Positions 27,095 through 37,428 are shown, numbered from the stretch's first letter. The stretch is DNA of 64,000 nucleotides from an uncultured Pelagibacteraceae bacterium (GCA_902523615.1 CABYZW010000001.1:1-64000); one strand, 5' to 3'. Notes: a model not told the origin generated them from the sequence alone. Numbers and translations: made by a program.

Positions 27095-28181
27095 ATTGTT
27101 TTACTACTTTCTTAAAATATTTTTCTCTGAACTTTGAAATTGATCTTCTAATAAATGCGGCGGCAATCCCTAAAATAACAGCAAATAAAATGGAAAATAA
27201 TCCATAAAAAAACGGCATATCTTCAGAAAACTCTTTGATAAATCTTGAAAAAAAATTCAAATCTTTTGATTCTACTGATTTAATTTCATTCTGAATATTT
27301 TCAGCAAAAAAAGTATCATAAGCTATAACGATCCCAACGATTAATAATAAAATTGCCAATAAAGCTTTTAATCCTGAACTGTCTATTTGCTCCCCAAGTT
27401 TTTGTCCTACCTGGACTCCTATTATCGAACCTACAATTAACATTAACACGAGCATTAAATCTATAGAGCCGAAGTTAATTGAATGAAGAAATGTGACTAT
27501 CACACTTACAAAAATCGTAACAAACAAAGACGTTCCAGGAACTAATTTTGTCGGCATTTTAATAATATAAATCATTGCTGGAACTAATATAAAAGCACCA
27601 CCTATACCCATGATAGCTGCTATAAAACCAACAGCTAAACCTATAATTATAGGAGTAAAAATACTTTCATATAATTTAGATTTAGGAAATCTCATCCTAA
27701 AAGGAAGTCCATGTATCCAATAATGAACATGTAATTTTTTTTTCTCTACAATATTTTTTTTGGCTTTATCAATTTCCCCAAGACTTTCGACCAACATTAA
27801 TGTTCCAATTATTGCAAGAATATACATATAAGCTAGAGAAATTATCGTATCTATTTTTCCAATACCTTTAAAATAAGTAAAAGTAAAAATACCTAAAGTT
27901 GTTCCTATAGATCCGCCAATGACAATAATCAAACCCATTTTGTAATCTAAAGTATTTTTTAGCCAATGGGTGGTAGATCCTGATACAGAGGTTGCCAAAA
28001 TATTATTTGCTTCATTAGCAACAGCGTATGCTGGTGGAACTCCCATAAAAATTAAAAAAGGGGTCATTAAAAAACCGCCACCCACTCCAAATAAGCCTGA
28101 GAGAACACCAACAATTGCACTTAATAATAGTATTTCGACTGGATTAATAAAGACTTGGGCTATTGGTAAAAAAACTTCCAT
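27087..28181 (-). CDS. TauE/SafE-family sulfite exporter
   Basis: GVLSGLFGVGGGFLMTPFLIFMGVPP and IMGIGGAFILVPAMIYIIKMPTKLVPGTSLF repeats. Confidence 0.9.
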   Translation of the reverse strand: MEVFLPIAQVFINPVEILLLSAIVGVLSGLFGVGGGFLMTPFLIFMGVPPAYAVANEANNILATSVSGSTTHWLKNTLDYKMGLIIVIGGSIGTTLGIFTFTYFKGIGKIDTIISLAYMYILAIIGTLMLVESLGEIDKAKKNIVEKKKLHVHYWIHGLPFRMRFPKSKLYESIFTPIIIGLAVGFIAAIMGIGGAFILVPAMIYIIKMPTKLVPGTSLFVTIFVSVIVTFLHSINFGSIDLMLVLMLIVGSIIGVQVGQKLGEQIDSSGLKALLAILLLIVGIVIAYDTFFAENIQNEIKSVESKDLNFFSRFIKEFSEDMPFFYGLFSILFAVILGIAAAFIRRSISKFREKYFKKVVKQSK

Positions 28182-28206
28182 CTAATGTAAAAACTTTAAC
28201 TATTAA

Positions 28207-28341
28207 TTATTTAAAAGTTATAAAAGTTCCAACTATAATGAAACCCCAACAGGCAGCAATAGCAGAAAAAATTCCAGTTTTAATAAAAGATGATTTTTTA
28301 CTTGTTATTTTATTTAAGATTTTTAAATTTGAAAGGTACAT
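28207..28341 (-). CDS. Small membrane protein (44 aa), not in the supplied ORF track
   Basis: MYLSNLKILNKITSKKSSFIKTGIFSAIAACWGFIIVGTFITFK upstream of the TauE gene on the same strand. Confidence 0.45.
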   Translation of the reverse strand: MYLSNLKILNKITSKKSSFIKTGIFSAIAACWGFIIVGTFITFK

Positions 28342-28385
28342 TTAATTTACTGAATACACCCAGTAAAAAAATTGTCAAATCTTAA

Positions 28386-28736
28386 TTAATAAATTGTTGC
28401 ACCAAAGATCTTGATCAAGTCATCCTCTACGCCAAGTACTAATCTTCCTAAAAATTCTCCAGGTATTTCCTTATTAGTTTGTTTGATCAGTACTGTGATA
28501 TGGTCACCTCTTCTCAGAGTTCCAAAGGGCTCATAAGTTTCATTCAAATTGGTTATTATTTTATTGTTAGCCCATTGTTTTCCAAGTTCTACCTCATTAG
28601 CTCCAAACAGCATTTGTGTTGAAAAATCCTTAGTAAAACCACCATAATCTTTCATATTTGAGGCTCGAACTAGATTTTCCCAAAAAGGTTTGGCAATTGC
28701 AAAAATCTCCTCATCTGATTTTGCTAAAAGATCCAT
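28386..28736 (-). CDS. Hypothetical protein downstream of aprA
   Basis: 116 aa, co-directional with aprMBA, 17-nt gap. Confidence 0.65.
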   Translation of the reverse strand: MDLLAKSDEEIFAIAKPFWENLVRASNMKDYGGFTKDFSTQMLFGANEVELGKQWANNKIITNLNETYEPFGTLRRGDHITVLIKQTNKEIPGEFLGRLVLGVEDDLIKIFGATIY

Positions 28737-28753
28737 TAAATTATTCTAGATTT

Positions 28754-30613
28754 TTATGAGGCCTTTTTCTTCTCTTTTTCATCCACAATATGATAAACTG
28801 GAACTTTCTCCATTGAAAATTTTCCAGTTTTAGGATCTCTTCTTGAAACAGTTAAACAGTGCCAGTTTTCATCGTCTAGTTTCATATGATCTCCTCTATA
28901 ATAATAACCTGGCCAACGAGTTTCTTCTCTAAAAAGTGTATGTTCTGTAACACATTGAGATGTAAGAGTTCTATGCTTTAACTCCCAAGCTCTCATTAAT
29001 TGATGATAATCCTCTGCACCAACATTTTCTAAATCTTCTTGAAGCCACACCAATAACTCTAAGGCTCTCTTAAGCATATTACCGTTCGTCATATAATTTG
29101 CAGTTATTCCACCAACATACTCATCCATAATTTTTTGAAGTCTTTGTAAACCTTGTATTGGAGAAATATAACTTGGAGACACTGTTCCTCCAGTAATTTC
29201 GTTTTGAGCTACAGTATAATTATCAAGCGGTTTATAAACCTCTTTTTTAAAATTATCACACTGTTGGTCTGAAACTTGAATACCTATGGCTTTTTGATCT
29301 TCAATATATTTAACCGCAGCTTTTGCAGCCAATCTTCCTTCTGTAAATGATCCAGATGAAAATTTATGTGCACTTCCTCCAACAGTGTCTCCCGCACCAA
29401 ACAGACCATTTATAGTTAACATTCTATTATAGCCCCAAAAATATTCTGGAGGGGAAAGATCTTCTGGTCCACTTACCCAGGCTCCAGAACAAGTTGCGTG
29501 TGAACCCATTACATATGGTTCTGATGTAGTTAACTCTGGATTTGTATACTTGGGATCTATATTTTGTGATGCCCAAACAACTGCTTGACCGACAGTCATT
29601 CCTAAAAAGTTTTCCCAACCCACTGTTTCTAAATGTGGGTCTTGAAAAGCCTCTGTTGTAACCATTTGAATCGGACCGTTACCTGAGGCTACTTCTTGAA
29701 TAAATGCATGATTTCTTAAACATGTTGGGGTTGGATGATGATCAATATATTCTCCTACTAATTCTTTAGTTTGATCATACCACTTCTTCTCGTAATTCTC
29801 TCCATTAGCATTTTGGGTATAAGTTTTTAAATGTAAAAAATATGCTCCAACCGGTCCGTAACCGTCCTTAAATCTACATAAAACAATTCTATTTTCCATT
29901 TGTGTCATTTTAGCACCTGCAGCAATAGGTAATGCGTAAGCTGAACCATTGCTCCATGGAGCATACCAAGTTCTTCCCATCCCTTCTCCAACAGCTCTAG
30001 GTTTAAAGATATGAGATGCACCTCCAGCTGCAACTATAACTGTTTTTGACCTAAAAACATGAAAATCCCCTGTTCGCATATTGAATCCCACTGCACCACC
30101 AATTCTATTTTCTTGAGACTCGTCCATCAACAAATGAGTAACTATTATTCTATTATAAATTTTGTCTGCTGATTTTTTTGCAGCCTCTGCAACGATAGGT
30201 TTATAACTTTCACCGTGGATCATGATTTGCCATTTACCCTCTCTTAGGTATCTACCTGTCTTTTCATTCTTCATCATTGGAAGACCCCATTCATCAAACA
30301 TATGAACAGTAGAGTCGACGTGTCTTGCCATATCATAACCTAAATCCTCCCGAACCAATCCCATAAGATCGTTTCTTGCATATCTTACATGATCCTCAGG
30401 TTGATTTTCGTTCCATTGCATACCCATATAACAGTTAATTGCATAAAGACCTTGAGCGACTGCCCCACTCCGGTCGATATTTGCTTTTTCTACACAAATT
30501 ATTTTTAAATCTCTTCCCCAGTGCCTTGCTTCAAAAGTAGCACCGGTTCCAGCCATTCCACCGCCAACAACTAATACATCACACTCTTCATAATGTGTTT
30601 TATGTTTAGCCAT
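28754..30613 (-). CDS. aprA: Adenylylsulfate (APS) reductase alpha subunit
   Basis: CDVLVVGGGMAGTGATFEAR FAD motif; APS reductase-typical GSHATCSGAWVSGPEDLSPPEYFWGYNRM. Confidence 0.95.
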   Translation of the reverse strand: MAKHKTHYEECDVLVVGGGMAGTGATFEARHWGRDLKIICVEKANIDRSGAVAQGLYAINCYMGMQWNENQPEDHVRYARNDLMGLVREDLGYDMARHVDSTVHMFDEWGLPMMKNEKTGRYLREGKWQIMIHGESYKPIVAEAAKKSADKIYNRIIVTHLLMDESQENRIGGAVGFNMRTGDFHVFRSKTVIVAAGGASHIFKPRAVGEGMGRTWYAPWSNGSAYALPIAAGAKMTQMENRIVLCRFKDGYGPVGAYFLHLKTYTQNANGENYEKKWYDQTKELVGEYIDHHPTPTCLRNHAFIQEVASGNGPIQMVTTEAFQDPHLETVGWENFLGMTVGQAVVWASQNIDPKYTNPELTTSEPYVMGSHATCSGAWVSGPEDLSPPEYFWGYNRMLTINGLFGAGDTVGGSAHKFSSGSFTEGRLAAKAAVKYIEDQKAIGIQVSDQQCDNFKKEVYKPLDNYTVAQNEITGGTVSPSYISPIQGLQRLQKIMDEYVGGITANYMTNGNMLKRALELLVWLQEDLENVGAEDYHQLMRAWELKHRTLTSQCVTEHTLFREETRWPGYYYRGDHMKLDDENWHCLTVSRRDPKTGKFSMEKVPVYHIVDEKEKKKAS

Positions 30614-31083
30614 TAATAGTAAACACCTTTTTTAAAAGACTCCTTTGGAACAGTTGGTAGCTCTTGATCTGTATTTAATCCTTCTGGTTCGGAATAAAGT
30701 CTTTGAGAGTTAATCTCACCTTGATTGGGTTTATCACCTTCAGCAAGTTTAGGAATAAATTTACCCCATGGTTTAGTTGTTATTGGAGAAACAAAGTTTT
30801 TTTCTGTTCCATTTCTAAATTTGATTTTCCATGAAATGGTGCCCTTCTCTTCCTCTCTTCTAACTCTTACACTATGTCCCATAGGAGCAAAGTCGGCATA
30901 ACCACGGACATCTATTGCATGATTAGGACAAGCCTTAACGCATGAATAACACTCCCAACAAAAATTTGGTTCTATATTTTTCGCACGTCTAATATTTTCA
31001 TCAATGTGCATAATATCTGAAGGACAAATATCTACACAATGCCCACAACCATCACATCTTGTCATATAAACAAAAGTCGACAT
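30613..31083 (-). CDS. aprB: Adenylylsulfate reductase beta subunit (two 4Fe-4S clusters)
   Basis: CDGCGHCVDICPSDIMHID ... CWECYSCVKACPNHAIDVRGYADFAPMG. Confidence 0.95.
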   Translation of the reverse strand: MSTFVYMTRCDGCGHCVDICPSDIMHIDENIRRAKNIEPNFCWECYSCVKACPNHAIDVRGYADFAPMGHSVRVRREEEKGTISWKIKFRNGTEKNFVSPITTKPWGKFIPKLAEGDKPNQGEINSQRLYSEPEGLNTDQELPTVPKESFKKGVYY

Positions 31084-31115
31084 AATTTTATTTTCTCCTA
31101 ATTTCTAATATCATA

Positions 31116-31910
31116 TTAATAGTGTTTTGGCTCTTCTCTTTTTATACCTAGGCCAAATTGCTCAGGTGCATCTGCTGGTGGTGGTAAATTATCTCTAGAA
31201 CCATCGGCTTCTGCTAAATTTTTTTGAATTGCTGCACCAGGTTTATAAAACATGTGTGCAAATTTAGACCAGTATACACCTCCAAATAAAGCCAGATTCG
31301 CTAAAACAAATAATGTAAGAAATAAAAAAGATAATCCAACTTGACCATTATATTGAGTATAAGACCATGCTAACCCGAAAGTTGCACAGGCTAGTAAAGC
31401 AAGAACAAATAAATCTGCTTTAATAATTCTATACCAGGGATGAGCCTCTGCTGATACATCAACTCTTAAAAAAAACCAAAACCAGTAACCACCTAAGCAC
31501 GTGAGTATCGCTCCGATGTGCCAAAGTAAAGACCAAAACTCAGAGTTAGATTTACCTATACCCGTATAACCAAAAACTAATACGGATGAAGATACCCAAA
31601 ATAAAATTGTGCCGTACATACCTAAAACATGAGCTAATCTTCTTTTTCCAAAACCTAATTCTGAAGTTGTACCAATATCTACAACTGTTGTTTTTGCAAT
31701 TATTGAAGTCTTTTCACCAATTCCCAATTTTTTAGTAGCAGCTAATTTGGCTTTTTTTGCATTATTAAAAAAGTAAGTCAAATTTTTATGGTGTATCATT
31801 TGAATAACCGTTCCAGCAATAATTAGAATTATCATTGCAAAAATAAAACCTTGCATAACTAAAGGAGAGAGAGTCTCTGCTAATATTGAAAATGGGTTTG
31901 TTTGTAACAT
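31116..31910 (-). CDS. aprM: APS reductase-associated membrane anchor (AprM-like)
   Basis: Polytopic, directly upstream of aprBA on the same strand. Confidence 0.8.
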   Translation of the reverse strand: MLQTNPFSILAETLSPLVMQGFIFAMIILIIAGTVIQMIHHKNLTYFFNNAKKAKLAATKKLGIGEKTSIIAKTTVVDIGTTSELGFGKRRLAHVLGMYGTILFWVSSSVLVFGYTGIGKSNSEFWSLLWHIGAILTCLGGYWFWFFLRVDVSAEAHPWYRIIKADLFVLALLACATFGLAWSYTQYNGQVGLSFLFLTLFVLANLALFGGVYWSKFAHMFYKPGAAIQKNLAEADGSRDNLPPPADAPEQFGLGIKREEPKHY

Positions 31911-32008
31911 ATCCGCCTAATGTTAATTTTTTTTTAAAGATAAATATCTAATCTACTTAAAAAAAGAGATCAACCTCAAACTAAGGGCAATTTATCTTTA
32001 TATTAAGG

Positions 32009-32407
32009 CTATTTTTTTCTTTTATAGTGTTGCTTACTTGGAATAACTGATCTAACTCCCCCTTGTGGATTCTCCACGTCTCCAGGTCTTCTTGGTATTA
32101 AATGAAAATGGCAATGTAGGATCGATTGACCTGAAACTTTACCGATATTAGTTCCTAAATTAAAACCTTCTACATCTTGGTCCTTATTTAGAATATCTTT
32201 TTTAACAGCCTTTATGAGATCATTACAGGCAACAAGTTCTTCATTTGTTAAATCAAAAAAATTCTTCATATGCCTCTTGGGTATTATTAAACAATGATAT
32301 CTTGAAACTGGATAAGTATCATAACTAGCGTAAGCAAGATGATTTTTAATTATAATACTACTTTCTTTGCAATTACAAAATAAACATGGATCATTTGGAT
32401 CTCTCAT
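32009..32407 (-). CDS. HIT-family hydrolase
   Basis: QSILHCHFHLIPRR His-triad motif; N-terminal CLFCNCKES. Confidence 0.9.
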   Translation of the reverse strand: MRDPNDPCLFCNCKESSIIIKNHLAYASYDTYPVSRYHCLIIPKRHMKNFFDLTNEELVACNDLIKAVKKDILNKDQDVEGFNLGTNIGKVSGQSILHCHFHLIPRRPGDVENPQGGVRSVIPSKQHYKRKK

Positions 32408-32410
32408 AAA

Positions 32411-33181
32411 TCAAAATTTATATAAACCAGTTCTGCTTATAGCTGAATTATAATATTTAGAAAATATTTTGTATTGATCTAACTTTTTTCTTTTCCAACC
32501 TAATTGTTTTATATTCTTAACAGAGGCAACACCTTTACCAGAACCAATTAATAATATTTCCTCATAATTATTTAATTCACTTAAAAAAATTTCTTTTTTT
32601 AATATTTTTTTTTTTGATTTAAAGAAATTATAAGTTATTCCCTTATAAAAATTTTTTGTAGGAGAAAATATATCACTTTTACAAACAAATAAGAGATTTG
32701 ATGTACCAGTTTCAAAAAGTTTATTTCTATGAACAAGTCCAATATCTGATTTAGAATTATCTATCTTGGATAAATAAGATAAAATTTTTTTATATTTGAG
32801 ATTTTTATAACTAGGATTTTCTCTTTTTAAATTTACAAGTTTTAAGCTAAAATCCAACTTTGGCTTTAATCTTTTTCTCAAAGATATTGATAAAATATTT
32901 TTATTTAAGGCAACTCTCAAAAGATGATTGTAATTTTTTTTTTTTGATAAATTTTTATTGATAGTTTTTAAAATATCGTTTTTAAGATTTCTTTTATTGA
33001 TATTATAACTTTTTAAAGACTTTATTAAATTTTGAATGTGTTCTTTAAAAAATAAAATTTTAGGGGGTTTTCCATAAACCCACATTGTTGTGAAAATTCC
33101 ATGGTCACCCCATAAATCTTTATAATTAATTTCTTTAAGATCTTTAAGACGATAAGATTTTTTTAATGAGTAAATTACCAT
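32411..33181 (-). CDS. pabC: Class IV aminotransferase-like protein (aminodeoxychorismate lyase, PabC-like)
   Basis: Overlaps pabA; DHGIFTTMWVYGKPP start, NLLFVCKSDIFSPTK region of fold-type IV PLP enzymes. Confidence 0.7.
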   Translation of the reverse strand: MVIYSLKKSYRLKDLKEINYKDLWGDHGIFTTMWVYGKPPKILFFKEHIQNLIKSLKSYNINKRNLKNDILKTINKNLSKKKNYNHLLRVALNKNILSISLRKRLKPKLDFSLKLVNLKRENPSYKNLKYKKILSYLSKIDNSKSDIGLVHRNKLFETGTSNLLFVCKSDIFSPTKNFYKGITYNFFKSKKKILKKEIFLSELNNYEEILLIGSGKGVASVKNIKQLGWKRKKLDQYKIFSKYYNSAISRTGLYKF

Positions 33182-33701
33182 TGGTTGTTAAAAATGATTC
33201 TGGGTGAAATTGAAATCCATAAATCTTTTCTTTTTTATTTTCAAAAGCCATAGCCACTTTTGACTCTAAACATCTCATTGTTATATCAAAATTATTAATT
33301 TTAAAAGGTTCTTTTAATTTCAAAGAATGATAGCGACCAACTTTAAATATTTTATTTTTTTGAAATAATGAGTTTTGGCTTGTTACTTTAATATTAGATT
33401 GAAAACCATGATAAATTTTTTTTTGTTCTATAATCTGTCCCCCCTCACAGAATAGAATTTGTTGAAAACCTAAGCATATACCTATTATTTTTTTTTTGCT
33501 TTTATATTGATAATAAATTTTTGAGGTAAATGGATAATTTTTGGGATTACCTGGCCCTGGTGAAAAAACAATAGTCTTAGCTTTTTTAAGTTTTGATTTT
33601 TTTATATTGTTGTAATTATCGCATTCTACTTCATCAAACAATGAAAATTGGTGAACAACATTTTGCGTAAATGAGTCGTTATGGTCTATTACATAAATCA
33701 T
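33144..33701 (-). CDS. pabA: Aminodeoxychorismate/anthranilate synthase glutamine amidotransferase
   Basis: MIYVIDHNDSFTQNVVH, FSPGPGNP, GICLGFQ, FQFHPES. Confidence 0.9.
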   Translation of the reverse strand: MIYVIDHNDSFTQNVVHQFSLFDEVECDNYNNIKKSKLKKAKTIVFSPGPGNPKNYPFTSKIYYQYKSKKKIIGICLGFQQILFCEGGQIIEQKKIYHGFQSNIKVTSQNSLFQKNKIFKVGRYHSLKLKEPFKINNFDITMRCLESKVAMAFENKKEKIYGFQFHPESFLTTNGNLLIKKILSS

Positions 33702-34858
33702 TTAAAAAGATCAATTAGAGCTTTAGCTTTAATATAATTTTCGGTAAATTCATGCTTTGAATTACTATCAACAACAACACCTGAAGCAACAGAAATCTCA
33801 GAAACATTTTTAAAATTTAAAATTGATCTAATAATAATATTAAATTTTAAATCACCATTAAATTTTAAATATCCAAAACTTCCAGTATATATATTCCTAT
33901 TTTCTTTTTCTTGATCGTTCAAAAGATTAAGGGTACTTATTTTTGGACAACCTATAACTGATCCCCCAGGCATCATTGCCTTAATTATATCAATATTTCT
34001 TACGTTATCTTTAAGTTTACCTTTTATTAAACTTACATAATGAAAAAGATCCTTATACTCCTCAACTATTTTTTCTTTGAATAATTGCACTGAACCAACC
34101 TTACATATACGTGACAAGTCACTTCGCTCCATATCTACAATCATATTATGTTCCTTAGTTTCTTTAAGATTATTTCTAAAATATTTTAAAGCTTTATTTT
34201 TGTTCATATCTTTATTTTTTTTAACTGTTCCTGCTATAGGTTTTGTAGTTATTGTAGACCCTTTTTTAGTAATCAAATTTTCAGGTGAGCAACTAATTAT
34301 AGAGTAATTTTTATCTTTAATCATAAAAGACTCAGGGGCTAAATTGGTTTGTGACAATCTGCAGAAAAGATATAAAGGATCAATTTTTGATTTCATTTTA
34401 TATTTAGTGCAAATTTTAATTTGATATGTTTCTCCACTTTTTATCTTTTTTTTAAATTTGTTAAAAATCTTAGTATATGACTTTTGATTAATATTGATTT
34501 TGAATTTTTTTTTAAAAACAAATTTATTTTTTTGATAATAGATAAGTTTATTATTAAGACTGATTATTTTTTCTGGTTTATAAAAAATTCCTTTTGGAAA
34601 ATTTAGACTTTTTTGTTTAGGGACCTTTACACCTATAAGATTATTTAATAATTCATAACCAAAAAAACCAATGAATAAATCTGTAGGTTTTGATTTTTTG
34701 ACTGACCTTTTTTTATTTAAAAAACGTAAAACATTTTTGTTATTGAGAATAATTTTTTTTGAAAAATCTGTATATAAATTAAATCCCTTGTCAGATTTAT
34801 AAATGATATAAGATTTTTTTAATCTATTAATATCTTTTAGTTGACTTATTTTACTCAA
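33698..34858 (-). CDS. pabB: Aminodeoxychorismate synthase component I
   Basis: GETYQIKICTKYKMKS, KPIAGTVKKNKD, EHNMIVDMERSDL, PGGSVIGCPK. Confidence 0.88.
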   Translation of the reverse strand: MSKISQLKDINRLKKSYIIYKSDKGFNLYTDFSKKIILNNKNVLRFLNKKRSVKKSKPTDLFIGFFGYELLNNLIGVKVPKQKSLNFPKGIFYKPEKIISLNNKLIYYQKNKFVFKKKFKININQKSYTKIFNKFKKKIKSGETYQIKICTKYKMKSKIDPLYLFCRLSQTNLAPESFMIKDKNYSIISCSPENLITKKGSTITTKPIAGTVKKNKDMNKNKALKYFRNNLKETKEHNMIVDMERSDLSRICKVGSVQLFKEKIVEEYKDLFHYVSLIKGKLKDNVRNIDIIKAMMPGGSVIGCPKISTLNLLNDQEKENRNIYTGSFGYLKFNGDLKFNIIIRSILNFKNVSEISVASGVVVDSNSKHEFTENYIKAKALIDLFK

Positions 34859-36081
34859 TTTATTCTGTTTTCTAATCTAATTACTGGTTGTTCTTTAATT
34901 GGTAAGTGGATTATTGCTGCAAAGACTGACAAAGCAATTGCTAAATACCACGCGTAATCATATGACCCATAGAGATCGTGGAATAGACCTCCAAGGTAAG
35001 CTCCAAAAAATGAACCTATCTGATGGCTCAAAAATACAATACCATATAAAACTCCTAAGTATTTTGTTCCAAACATATGAGCAACTATTCCACTCGTTGC
35101 TGGTACAGTTGATAACCACAGAAAACCAAAAGTTGCGCCAAAAATGAACGAATTAATATTACTAGCAGGTAAAAATATAAAAAAAATAATAGATAAACCT
35201 CTTAAGCTATAAATTGCACTTAATATAATTTTCTTGCTCATTTTAGTAGATAGATAACCACTACAAAGTGATCCAAATATATTAAATAGACCTATTAAAG
35301 ATAAAATTGCAGCCGCAGTCCAACTTTCTAACCCTCGATCAATTACGTAGGTAGGAACATGGGTACCAACCAAAGTTATATGAAAACCACACACAAAAAA
35401 ACCTGAAACTAAAAGAATATAACTTTTGGTTTCAAATGCCTCTTTAATTGCTTCTGTCGTTGTTTGTGAATTAGGTTGTTCAATAGTTTGTTCTAAAGAT
35501 GGAGATCTTACAAAAAATGAAATAGCTAAACCAATAGATAAAGCTATCAAAAATGCTACTAGTGTATTTTCCCATCCATTCTCAGTAAGAGAATACTCTG
35601 TTAAAATTGGAGATAAGAAATATCCAAATGACCCTACTGCGGTAACGATACTCATTGCGATTGTTCTATTTGATAATGGAAAATGTTTTCCAACAACTGA
35701 CATAGGAATACTAATTGCAGTGCCTCCTAATCCAATGCCTACTAAAATCCCTAAATCTATTTGAAAAAAAATTCCAGTATTTGGACCAGCATATAAGAAG
35801 TAAACTCCGGCAATAAAAAAGACAAATGCTAATGCAATTGCTTTATGTCCTCCATATTTATCTGCAATAGTTCCAAATATTGGTCCTGTTAGTCCCCACA
35901 TCAACATTTGCAGGCCAACAGATAAACCTGATTGAGTTAAAGAGATATCCAGATCATCTTTAAAATCCATAAAGAACATTCCAAAAGTCTGTCTTACTCC
36001 CAATGAAATTAAAACTACAAGACTTGCGGCAATAAGAGTAATTAAAGCAGTTCTATTTCTTATAAAATTTTCAGATCTCAT
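34855..36081 (-). CDS. MFS transporter
   Basis: About 12 TM; GTIADKYGGHKAIA motif-A-like. Confidence 0.88.
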   Translation of the reverse strand: MRSENFIRNRTALITLIAASLVVLISLGVRQTFGMFFMDFKDDLDISLTQSGLSVGLQMLMWGLTGPIFGTIADKYGGHKAIALAFVFFIAGVYFLYAGPNTGIFFQIDLGILVGIGLGGTAISIPMSVVGKHFPLSNRTIAMSIVTAVGSFGYFLSPILTEYSLTENGWENTLVAFLIALSIGLAISFFVRSPSLEQTIEQPNSQTTTEAIKEAFETKSYILLVSGFFVCGFHITLVGTHVPTYVIDRGLESWTAAAILSLIGLFNIFGSLCSGYLSTKMSKKIILSAIYSLRGLSIIFFIFLPASNINSFIFGATFGFLWLSTVPATSGIVAHMFGTKYLGVLYGIVFLSHQIGSFFGAYLGGLFHDLYGSYDYAWYLAIALSVFAAIIHLPIKEQPVIRLENRIN

Positions 36082-36087
36082 TTACAT

Positions 36088-37263
36088 TTATCTTAAATGC
36101 TTAGATGCTTGTCTTATATCAGCGATAAGGTCGCTAGGATCCTCAAGACCTATATGCAATCTTACCAAATGCTCATTTTTTGCAAGTTTCATATATTTTC
36201 TTTTTCCTGTTTCTCTAAATTCTTGATGTAATACTAAACTTTCAAAACCACCCCAGCTATACCCATAGCCAAAAAGTTTTAGCGAGTTTACAAATTTTCT
36301 AACTGAATTAGCATTTTTAGATTTTATCTTTAATCCCATCAATCCAGATGCTCCAGAATAATATTTTTTCCACATTTTAAAATTATGCGAATTTTTTTGA
36401 TACGGATAAAGAAGTTTAATTTTTTTATTTTTTGACAGGAATGCTGCTACTTTTTTTGCATTTTCACTATGCCTATCCAGTCTAACGTCTAGAGTTCTTA
36501 GACCTCTTATAATTAAGTAAGCATCGTCAGGTCCTAATCTTTGGCCTGTAATTTTTTCGGCTATTTTGACTTTAGAGAATACTTTTTTATTCACTGCAAG
36601 ACTTCCACCCATAACATCTGAGTGTCCCGAATAATATTTCGTTGCTGAAACAATTGACATATCAAAACCCAGCTTAATAGGTTTAAGATAATATGGAGTT
36701 CCCCACGTATTATCAATTGCTGTATAAATCTTATTTTTTTTTGCTATAGAAATAATTTTACCTAAATCTTGAAAATCAAAAGTATTACTCCCTGGGTTTT
36801 CAACAAAAATTAGTTTAGTTTTTTTTGTAATATTTTTCTCTAAAGTTTTAAGATCTTGTGGATCATAAAAAGTTGTTTTAATACCAAACTCCTTCAAATA
36901 TTTTTCAGTTAAAATTCTTGTGGGACTATATACGGGATCTGCTACCAAAATTTCATCTCCAGGTCTCACTATGCTAAAAATAGCAAGAAAAACGGAACCA
37001 AAGCCTGTTTGAGTTGTAAAAACATGATAACTCTCTTCAAGTTTAGTTAATATTTTTTGTAAGATGTATGTAGTAGAAGTGCCCTGTCTTGCATAATCAA
37101 AGTGCCCACCAATAGGATTTTTTAAAGCTTTTAATTGTGTCTTTCTTATATGTTGCATAGATTTAAATATAATGGTTGATGCTCTAACAACTGGTGGATT
37201 AACTGACTGATTATGAAAATCTTTAGCAGTGTGCTTTAAAAAAGTTTTAAAAAATTTAGACAT
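36088..37263 (-). CDS. metC: Cystathionine beta-lyase / Cys-Met metabolism PLP enzyme; start re-assigned from 37290
   Basis: SIVSATKYYSGHSDVMGGSL PLP-lysine motif; TVGFGSV and HIGLEDPSDLIADIRQA C-terminus. Confidence 0.87.
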   Translation of the reverse strand: MSKFFKTFLKHTAKDFHNQSVNPPVVRASTIIFKSMQHIRKTQLKALKNPIGGHFDYARQGTSTTYILQKILTKLEESYHVFTTQTGFGSVFLAIFSIVRPGDEILVADPVYSPTRILTEKYLKEFGIKTTFYDPQDLKTLEKNITKKTKLIFVENPGSNTFDFQDLGKIISIAKKNKIYTAIDNTWGTPYYLKPIKLGFDMSIVSATKYYSGHSDVMGGSLAVNKKVFSKVKIAEKITGQRLGPDDAYLIIRGLRTLDVRLDRHSENAKKVAAFLSKNKKIKLLYPYQKNSHNFKMWKKYYSGASGLMGLKIKSKNANSVRKFVNSLKLFGYGYSWGGFESLVLHQEFRETGKRKYMKLAKNEHLVRLHIGLEDPSDLIADIRQASKHLR

Positions 37264-37338
37264 AAAAAATTTGATAACTACAAAAGACAATGCTATATCC
37301 CTGGCATAATTTCAATTAAATTATAACTAAAGGAAAAA

Positions 37339-37422
37339 ATGGGTTACCCAAAAAAACATAGAGGCCGAAGAAAAATGGGCTCAAAAAAAAGAAGAGCTAG
37401 AAAAAAGAATAAAAAAAAATAA
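37339..37422 (+). CDS. Tiny ultra-basic protein (27 aa), not in the supplied ORF track
   Basis: aggaaaaaATG; MGYPKKHRGRRKMGSKKRRARKKNKKK; SD-like AGGA. Confidence 0.5.
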   Translation: MGYPKKHRGRRKMGSKKRRARKKNKKK

Positions 37423-37428
37423 ATCCTG

